Source of the DNA: Brachypodium distachyon
Lineage: Eukaryota > Streptophyta > Magnoliopsida > Poales > Poaceae
DNA: 64,000 nt
NCBI RefSeq assembly: GCF_000005505.3
Contig: NC_016131.3
Span: 36,791,001 to 36,855,000 of the forward strand
Direction: 5' to 3'
The translations under genes and the position numbers were made by a program. Positions 47,493 to 58,190 of this stretch are shown here, in pieces. A model generated the notes under the pieces. The model was not told where the DNA came from. It ran no database searches and saw nothing but the letters and a program-made list of their open reading frames with translations. Positions within the stretch are counted from its first letter, which is position 1, and each line of letters starts with the position of its first letter.

Positions 47493-48710
47493 TGAAAGGG
47501 AAACCTTGCCCCTGTATGGGTTTTGATGAATGATGACAACATGGTTGAGAAACTAATGAGTTACACGGAGTGTTTCAGGTTTTAGTTTCTCAAAAGAATT
47601 GATTTAGCCAGCATCGACGGCCCTTATAAATTGAAGTACAGGTACTGGCTTGAAGTATGAAGAACTCAATGAAGAACGGAGAAGAACGGTGAAGCGTAGC
47701 TTTCTTCATAGTTCTTTCCGTAGCTTTTTCCTTCACTTGAGTATAGGAACGACGTACTCTTAAGGGGGGTTTGAAGTGTGAAGCTAGTTTAGGTGAAACC
47801 TTATTCTTCATGTTCTGCCTAAGCGAAAACCTTTTTGTGTGAGTGTTTTTCATCGGAGTGAAGAATGAAGCATTTTAGGCTTCACAGAAACTTCCGCATG
47901 AAGTCTTCACTCTGATTTCAAATGGGTTTGAAAATCTTAGTCGCTTTACGTTTTGACCACGTAATCTAACCCTTGTGAGACAAAGAGATAAAGTGTGAGC
48001 TGGAGTCTCAGGGAGCACTTTATCCAACGGGTCACAACGGCTAGATAGGCGGAGGCCGAGACTATATAAGCCGACCCACCCCGATCGGTTTCGGTGGTGA
48101 TCCCGAAGGAGATGTTTTGAAGTACACCTGAGAAAATCCTTAGAGCTGAACTGAGCGTGAAGAATGTGATCTCCTCTCTAGCCGAGCACTTGAACTTATT
48201 AGTCTTGGTGATTGGCATCACCTAGACGACTAGGAGTCGGTGTTGAAGAGGGATCGAAGCTTGTGATTCGCCATCAACCAGTCTGTGAAGGTCCGGAGAT
48301 CACCTCAAGATCTACCACGAGTAACTGGGCGAGACTTAGGTCTTAGCTCAGGAGAATTGGGTGGACTTGTGTGTCCGTGAGTCTTGTGTGACTCAGCCCC
48401 CTCAACGGAGACATAGGATTGTGCCAACAATCTGAACTTCGGAAAACAAATCGCTGTGTCTTCGTGTTCTGGTGATATCGTTCCTCACTCCTGTATTTTC
48501 TGTTGAAGTACGACTGTTCTTGTTGTTCTTGTCTTTACCATTACTGCTATAAACTTGTTCATCTTTCTTCATTCCGCTGCAACTCTAAAACTGGCTAAGT
48601 ATAATCTCTGTTGTTGAAGTACTGTGACTGTCTTTAGTCTTCATTCTTGAAGAAAACTTAAAGTTGGTCACATTCACCCCCCCCCCCCCCGTGACGTACT
48701 CGATCTTTCA
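47493..48710 (+). repeat. 3' LTR of Element C (1218 bp)
   Basis: TGAAAGGG to GATCTTTCA, complete. It holds a run of 14 C at 48677-48690 where the 5' LTR has seven C followed by tct. Its TATA box is at 48063-48070. Confidence 0.93.
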
Positions 48711-49040
48711 GTTGGTGAGATCTTCAATCTTGCACATGGATGGGTGCCTGTGGGAGACGACTGGAGGGATGACTCGATGGATTTCTCTGTTGAAGTTTAA
48801 CTCTATGTTCATCTGCTGGTGCCGTTCTTGTGGGATATTTCTTCAAGCTTTAGTCGGCTGGAGCCTGCTTCAGTTTCAGTCAAGGCTGTGTTTCCCCTGT
48901 AATTGAGTTTCAACCTGTTGTATGCTTGTGGCCGCAGCTTCTCTACTCTTTTGCTTTTCTTTACTGTTTTAAAGAACTGTAAAACTATATATGGTTTCCT
49001 TAATGAAGCTGGGGGGAACCCTTTGATAAAAAAAAATGGG
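48711..49040 (+). other. Possible LINE 3' tail
   Basis: The sequence ends in gggggaaccc-tttgat followed by nine A (49028-49036), the style of plant LINE 3' untranslated ends. No coding domain remains and no target duplication was found, so this is weak. Confidence 0.3.
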
Positions 49041-50164
49041 TAATCAGTGCACAAGAGTACCTCGGTTCACAGAAACGGTGGTAATTTGAAAAAAAGAAGT
49101 TAAAAAAGGTTGTCCCAAATGTGATGGTTTTGTGTAATTTTCTCTAACAATAATATGGACGAACAAATGTCTTAATTATTTTCTACAAATGCGTCCATTT
49201 CTAAAGATGACCAGTTTCGAACCACAACCGGCAGGCAAAATGACGCCACAGCTCTATTACCGTCGGCACTCAAGATTATGCGCCCTTTGCACCAACATTT
49301 TCATAGGACATAGGGTACCCTCAAAGAACTCTTATTTGGAACTTGTTGATGCGGAATAGAGAAAAATATGAGACAAAATTGACCTTTTTCGTAAAGTCGA
49401 AAGTCAATTAAGAGTTAACATTTTTACCATTCTACAACATCACCTTTGACGCTATCAAACCATCTGCAGTCAATTTAAAAACAACCAATTATACGTCTCA
49501 ATGATGTGAAAAAATAATTTCTCTGTTGTTCACCCTGCTGGTTTTGCCAACTCTCAGAGCCTCTCTCCACGTAAGTCAACAAAGATAAGTTACCCGTGAT
49601 GCAGGTAAACCCTGGCTCCGCACTTTGTTGGGTCTAGACTCTTTTCAGCTTCTAGGTTGGGTTTTTCCGAAAAGTTGTTCTTCCCAGCTTTCTGTTGAAA
49701 TTTTTCTTTTGAATAAGTTTAGGCTACACTAATTTGAAAACTTGCAAAAAATTTGGGGCGACTTCTCCAAGAAGCTACTCCCTCTGTTTTCAATTAATTC
49801 GCTGGCAATTTCGTAAATAAAACCCGGTTAATTTCCAAAATCAACCTGTAGTACACATCTTCAATTGAACGTGGACTACGGGTTGATTTTGAAAAACAAC
49901 ATGAGGTTTTTCGCAAAAGTTCCGATAGAACGTGGACTGTACGTTTATGTACCATCACAAAACTTTCCCATTTTGCAATGTTAATTAATATTATTTATTT
50001 TATAAAATTTGTTTGATTTGAACATATTTTGGTTGAGAATTTCCGAAGAATTTAAAATTTTCAGGACTTGTTTGAATTTTTCTCACCATGTTTGAATTTT
50101 ATAACAAAAGAGTGGATTGATATGACTATCCAAATTATATCACATGGTTGATTGGTTTTCTTTC
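49041..50164. other. Intergenic sequence with one foldback
   Basis: No gene. A Stowaway-like ctccctctgtttt start is at about 49788, without a matching far end. An inverted repeat at 49837-49890 pairs aaaatcaacctgtagt with actacgggttgatttt around a loop of about 14 bases, with one extra mismatch in each arm. Confidence 0.5.
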
Positions 50165-50166
50165 AA

Positions 50167-50548
50167 GTTAGAAGTATTTAATTCCAGTGGTCTGCTGGTG
50201 TGGATTTGAAGCAAATTATAAGAGACACGCAAAGATCTTTTGGACATCCTTTCTTTGTAGAGGTGCCTGCCATGAGTTGTTGGCATATTTGGAAGCAGCG
50301 CAATAGATGTGTTTTTGAGGGTATTCGGCCTTCCTTTAGATCTTGGAGGAGAGATTTTGTTGAGGACATTTCTTTGCTTCAACATAGATTTAAACCACCC
50401 TAGGTAGCCCCCTTCCTCCTTTGGCTGAGGTCTTTACCTTAGCTTTGTAATTTCAACCCTGTACATATCTTTGTTTAATGAAAACAACTCACTGTCAGGG
50501 CCTCCCCTGCAGATTCCGGTCAAAAAAAAAGTTAGAAGTATTTAATTC
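50167..50548. repeat. LINE target site duplication
   Basis: The 18-bp copies are at 50167-50184 and 50531-50548, identical in sequence. Confidence 0.92.
50185..50530 (+). mobile_element. 5'-truncated LINE
   Basis: The body encodes the last ~70 residues of a LINE ORF2, recognisable by CWHIWKQRNRCVFEG and ending at a stop at 50403. A short 3' untranslated region and nine A follow (50522-50530). Identical 18-bp sequences gttagaagtatttaattc flank it (50167-50184 and 50531-50548). Short 5'-truncated copies with poly(A) and long target duplications are the signature of target-primed reverse transcription. Confidence 0.92.
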
Positions 50549-50714
50549 GGATCCATTTGGCGTCTTATGTTATTACATGGGATTTCAAGATACTAAATAA
50601 ATCATATTCCTTTTTGAAGGATCCTATAAAGGATTTATGATATCTCAAATTTCCATTTTGAATGCCATGACCATTTGAGAGCATCGTTGGAATTACTGAA
50701 TCAATTTGGAATGT

Positions 50715-51090
50715 TTCCCAACATTTACTAAATGTTAAAGAGGGGAGATAATATGACTTTCCCAAGTATATAGTTGAAAACATATTTAATATTTCACTTA
50801 TGTATTTGTCGATTATTATGTTGATATACTCTTTTCATTTCCAAAGTAAATGATCAAATAAAGAGGAGAGGGTAACATGACATCCTCGCGTGAAAATGAT
50901 TTTCTGATATTTATTTAAGAGTGGGAATAACATGACTTTTCTAAGCCTATACTTGAGAAAACATTTTCAAAACTCTGCATGTTTTTGGTTTGGCGCTAAA
51001 ATCAATTATAAGATTTTTCCAACACTTGCCTATTTGTTAATGAGAAGGAATAATGTGACTTTCCAGATTATAAAGTTAGAAAACATTTAA
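50715..51090 (+). repeat. Diverged repeat with a recurring atgacttt motif
   Basis: Three related blocks (50715-50795, about 50917-50970, 51017-51090) share tttcccaaca-like starts, a gagggga-ataatatgactttcc core and a gaaaacat end. A weaker copy is near 50868. Spacing is irregular. Origin is unknown. Confidence 0.5.
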
Positions 51091-51955
51091 TTTGGTACGC
51101 ATAAGCTTCATTTGGTGTTAGAAGCCCATTTGGTCATTTATTGGAACGTAGATATATTTTTCTGGATTTATTTGGAATTTATTTCAGGTTCATGTGCTAT
51201 AAAACCTATTAAAATATTTTATTCCATGAGGAAATTACTTTTATTGCCTTTTGAACGGCTAATTAGTTTTAGGAATTTTTCCGAATCCTTTGGTAGTTTA
51301 GTTGATTTATTTGAATTTCTAGCGATTTATACACATAGAAAAGTATTTATATGCCTTTTCTCTTATTCTTTTCTATTTTTGGGAACTACACTTTCCCTTC
51401 GTGAAAGTGTATTCCGCTGAAACCAATTTCACTTAAGTGTACCGAAGAGGTATCTTCTAATCTTGTCCATCCATCTCCCATCCAACGGCCCATTTCTTTT
51501 CTCTTTCTTTTCTCTTTTCTTTTCTCCCCTTTCTCCTTCTTCCTCACGAAGACAGCAGGCAGCAGCCCGTGCTCGTGCTTTCCTTCTGGCTGACCGCCAT
51601 GGCCGCCCGGCCTGGCCCTTGCCGCACCGCCTGGCCGCCTCTACAGCTCTCCCCTAGACGGCTCCTCCATCCCCAGCCCGCGCTGACCCTGCCCCTGCCC
51701 GCGCAGTGCCACCGCCGAGCCCGAGCTCAAGCTCGAGGACGAGCAGGACTCCATGGCTGCCTCCACCACGGATTCAATTGCCCGAACTGTTTTTCTCCGT
51801 GATTTCTTCGCCAATTCTTGCCCCTCACGGGAAGGAATCAATCCCAACAAGAATCAAACCGTCCCGTACTCTATCTTCTCCGGATTTTAAACGAAACCGA
51901 TTCCGTTTAAACTCCACAGCCGCTGGCCTTATCTCAACTCCATCCCTCCCATAAA
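51091..51955. other. Left flank of Element D, possibly the start of the diverged gypsy LTR
   Basis: AT-rich, then a pyrimidine-rich run (51490-51545) and a GC-rich stretch. Open frames (51463-51657, 51569-51802) have no recognisable domain. By position it could be the upstream part of the LTR that continues at 58191. Confidence 0.35.
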
Positions 51956-52856
51956 TAATAGAATTTGGTGGGCCTGATCAGCCCAAGCCCAAGTTTTAAT
52001 AAATTCTAAAAATCTCAAAGGCCCATTCATGAAGTGTGATGAGGGGAGTGGGAATGGGAATAGTCCCACCTTGCTAGTTTAGAGTGAGCGAGACCAACAT
52101 ATAAGGGATGCTGCTTCTCACCTATTGAGCAAGTAAGCAAGGGAAATCCCCACGCGCGCTCCTCCTCCTCCTCCTCCTCCTCCTCCTCCGCTCACCTCGT
52201 CACGACGCGCGCGCGCCACGTTTCGTGGATCGAGTTCGAGTTCGAGCCAGGGCGGGGCTTCTTACTTTTTGTCACGCGCACGAGATATTTTAGGTTTCCT
52301 AACCGAACCGACCTATACCTGCGTGACTATATATACAGCCGCCCCGTCCCTCCGATCGGTACGCAACACAAATGAGCAGCTAGGGTTTCGCATGTCTCTC
52401 GCTTTTGCGCCGTCGTCGTAGTCTACTCCATCCAGAGCGTCGGCGTGCACCAACAATCGGGAGAGCAGGTCTCCGGAACCTTTCGCCTTTGCGATTTTGT
52501 ACGGGATAGGGCGAATAAGGTTTTTGGGAAGCGCTCCGCGCGACAGCTCGCTTCGCTGCAACCACGGATCGTCTACCTCCTCGAACCGGCGGGTGCGCGA
52601 CGCGTCGCCGTCTTCTTCGTCAACAACTTCATCAAGCGAACGCAACAGCAACGGTTCCTCTCCACCGCAATAGTACGTACATTGTGATTCGATCTGTTGT
52701 TTAGTTATGATCTGCGAGTTCATATTGCTGTTCGTTGGGCTGTTTAATACTTCTAGTATTTTTTAGATGCATCTGTTAGTTGCTACTGTCGTCATGATCT
52801 ATATTCTGGAATTATTCATTGAATTGTTAATCTCGAAATTGCTTAATTTTTCAACA
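51956..52856 (+). repeat. 5' LTR of Element D
   Basis: It aligns with 57240-58190. It carries a (CTC)n run of about ten units at 52157-52190 (four in the 3' LTR) and lacks about 40 bp present at 57600-57640. TATATATA at 52328-52335 is a promoter candidate. The terminal TG has mutated to TA. Confidence 0.88.
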
Positions 52857-52897
52857 ATCCAAAAACCTTATTGTAGGCAATTTCCTGATTTAACTAT

Positions 52898-55800
52898 GGG
52901 TTTAGCCCATACATTGAAGCCAGATAAATTTTCCGGAATGTACTTCAAGAGATGGCAATTAAAGGCCATGCTCTGGTTGCAGACTCTGAAGGTATTTTAC
53001 CTGAGGAATCTCAGAAAAATTTCCAGGATGTCAATGTTGCCTTTAGAGGATGCATTCTGAGTGTTCTTTCTGACCATCTTTGTGATGTGTATATGCACAT
53101 AGAAGACGGGAATGAGCTATGGGATGGACTAGATGCTAAATTCGGTGCAACCGATGCAGGCAGTGAACTGTATACCACGGAGTCGCTGAACGACTACAAG
53201 ATGGTGGATAATCGTTCTGTACTTGAACAGGCGCATGAGATATAGATCATTGTGAGAGAGCTCAAGCTTCTCAAGTGTGAATTGCCCGACAAGTACGTGG
53301 CTGGGTGCATTATTGCAAAGTTACCTCCTGCATGGAGGAGGTTCGCCACGTCTCTGAAACACAAGAGACAGGAGATATCAGTTGAACAAATGATAGCGTC
53401 CCTTGATGTTGAAGAGAAAGCTCAGGCTAAAGACACCACTGAGAAGGCTGCTGATTTTCCGTCTAACGCCAATATGGTACAGAGGAATTTTCGTGGCAAC
53501 GGAAAGAACAAAGGGAAAAAGTCCGCTGTTGTTAACAACAACAAGCCTGCGCAGACTTCTACCTTCAAGAAGAAGAAGAAAGTAAACAAAGGCGAGATGA
53601 ATTGTTTCACCCGTGGAGAGCTCGGCCACTTTTCCAGAGATTGTCCTGATCGTGCAGATCGGAGAGGGAAAAAGGGGCAGAAGACTGTCAACATCATGAC
53701 CGCTAGCAACACTGACACGTACCGTATTTTACCTACTGTTCTTTCAGTATTTCAATCTCCATGTTGGTGGATTGATACGGGTGCTAACGTTCATGTATGT
53801 TCTGACATCTCTTTGCTTACTTCTTACCAGCATGGAAGGGATTCAACCGTCTTGATGGGCAACGGGTCGCATGCAGTTGTTCGTGGTGTTGGTACGGTCG
53901 ATCTGAAGTTTACTTCGGGGAAGATCGTGCGGCTAAGGAACGTGATGCATGTCCCCTCCATGAACAAGAATCTCGTTAGCGGTTCTCTTTTATGCAGAGA
54001 TGGTTTTAAGTTAGTTTTAGAGTCTAATAAAGTGGTTGTGTCCAAACATGGACAATTTACTGGTGAAGGCTATGAGTGCGCAGGCTTGTTCCGTTTTTCC
54101 CTTTCTGATTTTAGTGACATGTCAGTGAACCATATTTGTGGCAGTGTTAATGATGATGCAAGTGTTTGGCACTCTCGTTCATGTCATGTTAATTTTGGTT
54201 TAATGTCTCGGCTATCCACTATGAGTTTAATTCCTACTTTCACCATGGCCAAAGGTTCTAAGTGCCATAGTTGTGTGCAATCAAAGCAACCTCTAGAACT
54301 CATACATTCTGATCTTTGTGAGATGAATGGTGTGTTGTCAAAAGGTGGAAAGAGATATTTCATGAAGTTAATTGATGATGCTACTAGATTCTGCTATGTT
54401 TATTTGTTATGAACTAAAGATGAGGCTTTAGACTACTTTAAAATCTATAAGGCTGAAGTTGAAAATCAATTGGAGAGAAAGATCAAACGTTTTAGGTCGG
54501 ATCGTGGTGGCGAGTATTTCTTCAATGTATTTGATGAGTTTTGTGCGGAACATGGTATTATTCATGAGAGGATGCCTTCCTATTCTCCCCAATCAAATGG
54601 GGTCGCCGAGAGGAAAAACCGCACGCTGACTAACTTGGTGAATTGTTAGCCACTGCCGGTTTATCTAAGGCATGGTGGGGGGAGGCGCTACTGACTTCAT
54701 GTCATGTCCTGAATAAAGTTCCAACCAAAAATTAAGAGAAGACTCCCTACGAGGAGTGGATTGGAAGAAAGGCATCACTTTCTTACTTGCGCACTTGGGG
54801 ATGTTTGGCGAAGGTCAACATTCCAATTCTCAAGAAACGCAAGCACGGACCGAAGACGGTGGATTGTACCTTTCTAGGCTATGCTCAGCAGAGCGTGGGC
54901 TATAGATTCTTAGTAGTTAAATCCGAGGTACATGATATGCATGTTGACACTATTATGGAATCTCGTGATGCAACATTTTTTGAGAATATTTTTCCTATGA
55001 AAGATATGCATACGTGAATCTAATACATCTGATAATGAATCTGAACATCCTGAGGATGATGTTGAGAAGGATGACAATGAAGCTCCTTTCAGGAGTAAGA
55101 GACGAAGGATTGCAAAATTCTTCAGTGATGACTTCATTGTGTACCTTGTGAAGGATACTCCCAAAACCACTGCAGAGGCATATGCATCTCCGGATGTAGA
55201 TGACTGGAAAGAAGCTGTCCAGAGTGAGATGGACTCCATTCTTTAATGAGACTTGTGAGCTATCTGAACGACCCCACGGTTGTAAGCCAGTAGGCTGTGC
55301 AAGTGGGTGTTCAAGAAGAAGCTAAGGCCTGACGGTACTATTGAAAAGTATAAGGCACGGCTTGTCTCGAAAGGCTACACTCAAAAAGAAGGCGAAGATT
55401 ACTTTGACACCTATTCACCCATTGCTAGACTAACTACCATTCAAGTACTACTATCCCTGGCTGCCTCCTATGGTCCTGTCGTTCATCAAATGGACGTAAA
55501 GACAGCTTTCCTTGACGGAGAGTTGGAAGAGGAAATTTACATGTATCAGCCAGATGGATTTGTGGTAAAGGATGAAGAGAGAAAGGTGTGCAAATTACTA
55601 AAATCTTTGTATGGACTAAAACAAGCACCTAAGCAATGTCACGAGAAGTTTGACAGAACTTTAAGGCTTTGTCATTAATGAGGCTGATAGATGTGTGTAC
55701 TATCGCCATGGTGGGGGCGAAGGTGTTATTTTGTGTTTGTACGTGGATGATATTCTGATTTTTGGTACAAACATAAAAGTGATAAATGAGGTCAAGTCGT

Positions 55801-56700
55801 TTCTATCAACTTGTTTTGATATGAAAGATCTGGGAGAGGCTGATGTTATTTTTAACATTAAGCTGGTTAAAGATGAGAGTGGAATTACTTTGTTGCAATC
55901 CCACTATGTTGCGAAGGTCTTGAGTCGCTCCGTTTTTACTGACAGCAAACATTCACCAACACCGTATGACCCCAGCGTGATACTCAGAAAGAACAATGGA
56001 GAAGGGAAAGACAATTGAGATACTCCCAAATAATCGGTTCCCTTATGTACTTAGCTAGCGCTACAAGGCCTGATATCTCTTTTGCTGTGAGCAAATTGAG
56101 TAGGTTCACGTCAAACCCGGGTATAGATCATTGGCGTGCACTAGAAAGGATATTGTCCTATCTAAAAGGTACGATGAGTTATGGAATACATTATTCAGGG
56201 CATCCAACTGTGCTTGAGGGATATTGTGATTCGAACCGGATCTCTGAAGCAGATGATATCTACGCCACAACCGGGTATGCCTTCATACTTGGTGGTGGTG
56301 TAGTATCATGGAGATCTTGCAACAGACCATATTGACGAGGTCAACTATGGAAGCAGAGATTGCTGCTTTAGATACAGCCACTTTTGAGGCAGAGTGACTG
56401 AAAGATCTTTTGATAGACTTGCCGGTGGTTGAAAAGGGAGTGCCGGCTATTCTGATGAACTGTGATAATCAAACGGTTATTACTAAAGTGAGCAGTTCAA
56501 AGGATAACGCGAAGTCATCAAAACACGTGAGGAGACGTGTGCAGTCTTTCAAGAAATTGAAAAACTCTGGAGTGATAACTATTACATATATTCAAACAGA
56601 TAAAAACCTGGCAGATCCCTTTACCAAGGGACTATCATGTAATGTGATAGAGAGTGCATCGAGAGAGATGGGGTTGAGACCCATGAACGTTGTGCCATAG
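52898..56700 (+). pseudogene. gag-pol of Element D (copia), multiply frameshifted
   Basis: Gag starts at the ATG at 52898 (HTLKPDKFSG, FKRWQ) and shifts near 52950. A stop at about 53243 follows AHEI. The zinc knuckle at about 53602 has one Cys replaced by Arg (CFTRGELGHFSRDC). Protease has WWIDTGANVHVC (about 53767). Integrase has the zinc finger, LIDDATR, the Asp in RSDRGGEY and PQSNGVAERKN, broken by stops at 54411 and 54646. RT resumes after shifts ([18 protein letters not shown], about 55490; then LYVDDIL, about 55738). RNase H runs from about 56015 (YCDSN) with a stop near 56333, and ends DNQTV, ADPFTKGL at 56700. Motif order and content fix it as Ty1/copia; I do not assign a clade. Confidence 0.93.
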
Positions 56701-57239
56701 TGGTAACCCGACCTATGTGATCGGAGATTCCGTAAAGTAGGACCTGGGAAGAACGAAGCTATTGGTATAACAGAGGAGAGTATGTTATAACCCTCTCTAT
56801 GTGAAGATGTGCGACTCTCAAATTTATGTAAGGCAGGTTGGCGACATGCCTTAATGTGTTCTTTGCGGCTATGAGTAGTGAAAGATGCTGTCCTACAAAG
56901 TATTCTTGAAAGAACACACCTATATCAGTCTGACTGTCTAAGGTCACAGTCTATGAGATTTGGGTGATCTCTAGTAACTCATGAAGAGACCACGGAGTAC
57001 GACGCATATGCTCCACCCGCGGGGTAGACTACTGATAGCTCAGTACTGGTTGACTTTGAGTGAGATCTATTTCACGCCAGCTTGCAATTCAAGGCTTAGT
57101 CCATTGTCAGTGTGGATGGATGTAACTTAAAGTTCTAGGTAGAAGTTCAACTTAGCAGTCTCTCCTGAAACACTAGTATATAAACAATTAGCGGGAACAG
57201 GTAAATCTCTAAATGGGTATTTGAGATCTAGTGGGGGAT
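56701..57239 (+). other. 3' internal spacer of Element D with polypurine tract
   Basis: Non-coding; ends ctagtgggggat (57228-57239) before the LTR. Confidence 0.7.
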
Positions 57240-58190
57240 TGTTAGAATTTGGTGGGCCTGATCAGCCCAAGCCCAAGTTTTAATAAATTCTGAAAATCTC
57301 AAAGATCCATTCATGAAGTGGGATGAGGGGAGTGGGAATGGGAATAGTCACACCTTGCTAGTTTAGAGTGAGTGAGACCAACATATAAGGGATGTTGCTT
57401 CTCACCTATTGAGCAAGTGAGCAAGGGAAATCCCCACGCGCACTCCTCCTCCTCCGCTCGCCTCGCCTCGCCTCGTCACGACGCACGGGCGGGCGCCCGC
57501 ATTTCGTGGATCGAGTTCGAGCCGAGCCGTGCCGTGCCGTGCCGGGTCGGTGCGGGGCTAGGCTTCTTATCTTTTTGTCATCCGCGCGAGGTATTTTTGG
57601 AATCTGTTACGGACGCGTGCAGATTTTGTGGAATCAGTTTAGGTTTCCTAAACCAAACCGACCTATACCTGCGTGATTATATATACAGCCCGCCCCGTCC
57701 ATCCGATCGGTACACAACACAACCGAGCAGCTAGGGTTTCGCCTGTCTCTCTCTTTTGCGCCGTCGTCGTAGTCTACTCCATCTCGAGCTTCGGCGTGCA
57801 CAAGCGATCGGGAGAGCAAGTCCCCGGAACCTTTCGCCTTTGCGATCCTGTATGGGAGAGGGCGAATAAGGTTTTTGGGAAGCGCTCCGTGCGACTCCTC
57901 GCTTCCCTGCAACCACAGGTCGTCTACCTCCTCGAACCGGCGGCTGTGCGACGCGCCGCCGTCTTCTTCATCAACAACTTCGTCAAGCGAACGCAACAGC
58001 AACGGCTTCCTCTCCACCGCAACAGTACGTACATTGTGATTCGATCTGCGAGTTCATATTGTTGTTCGTTGGGTTGTTTAATACTTCTAGTATTGTTTAG
58101 ATGCATCTGTTAGTTGCTACTATCGTCATGATCTATATTCTGGAATTATTCATTGAATTGTTATTCTCGAAATTGCTTAATTTTCCAACA
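57240..58190 (+). repeat. 3' LTR of Element D
   Basis: It opens TGTTAGAATTTGG and closes TTTTCCAACA. Confidence 0.92.

Larger units (their letters stand above)
10879..48710 (+). mobile_element. Element C: SIRE-like Ty1/copia element, gag-pol lost, filled with nested gypsy DNA
   Basis: Both LTRs open TGAAAGGGAAACC and close GATCTTTCA, and are about 1214 and 1218 bp once a nested solo LTR is removed. A Met-tRNA-type primer site and the gag initiator follow the first LTR. A long 3' ORF region and a purine tract precede the second. Nearly all of gag and all of pol are absent. The five bases outside the two LTRs (tctgt and gttgg) do not match, and the outer flanks are unrelated (gypsy pol on the left, LINE-like on the right). 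The two LTRs may therefore come from different insertions joined by recombination. Confidence 0.75.
51956..58190 (+). mobile_element. Element D: Ty1/copia retrotransposon, full length but coding-dead
   Basis: LTRs of 901 and 951 bp flank gag-PR-INT-RT-RNase H, the copia order. Flanks are ataaa (51951-51955) and gtaaa (58191-58195), an aged target duplication with one change. No standard primer site follows the 5' LTR at 52857, so it may have been lost. The tract agtggggga precedes the 3' LTR. Confidence 0.9.

Noticed and set aside
48664..48906. 80-residue ORF across the Element C LTR end
   Set aside because: Begins in the poly-C run of the LTR and has no domain; chance frame.
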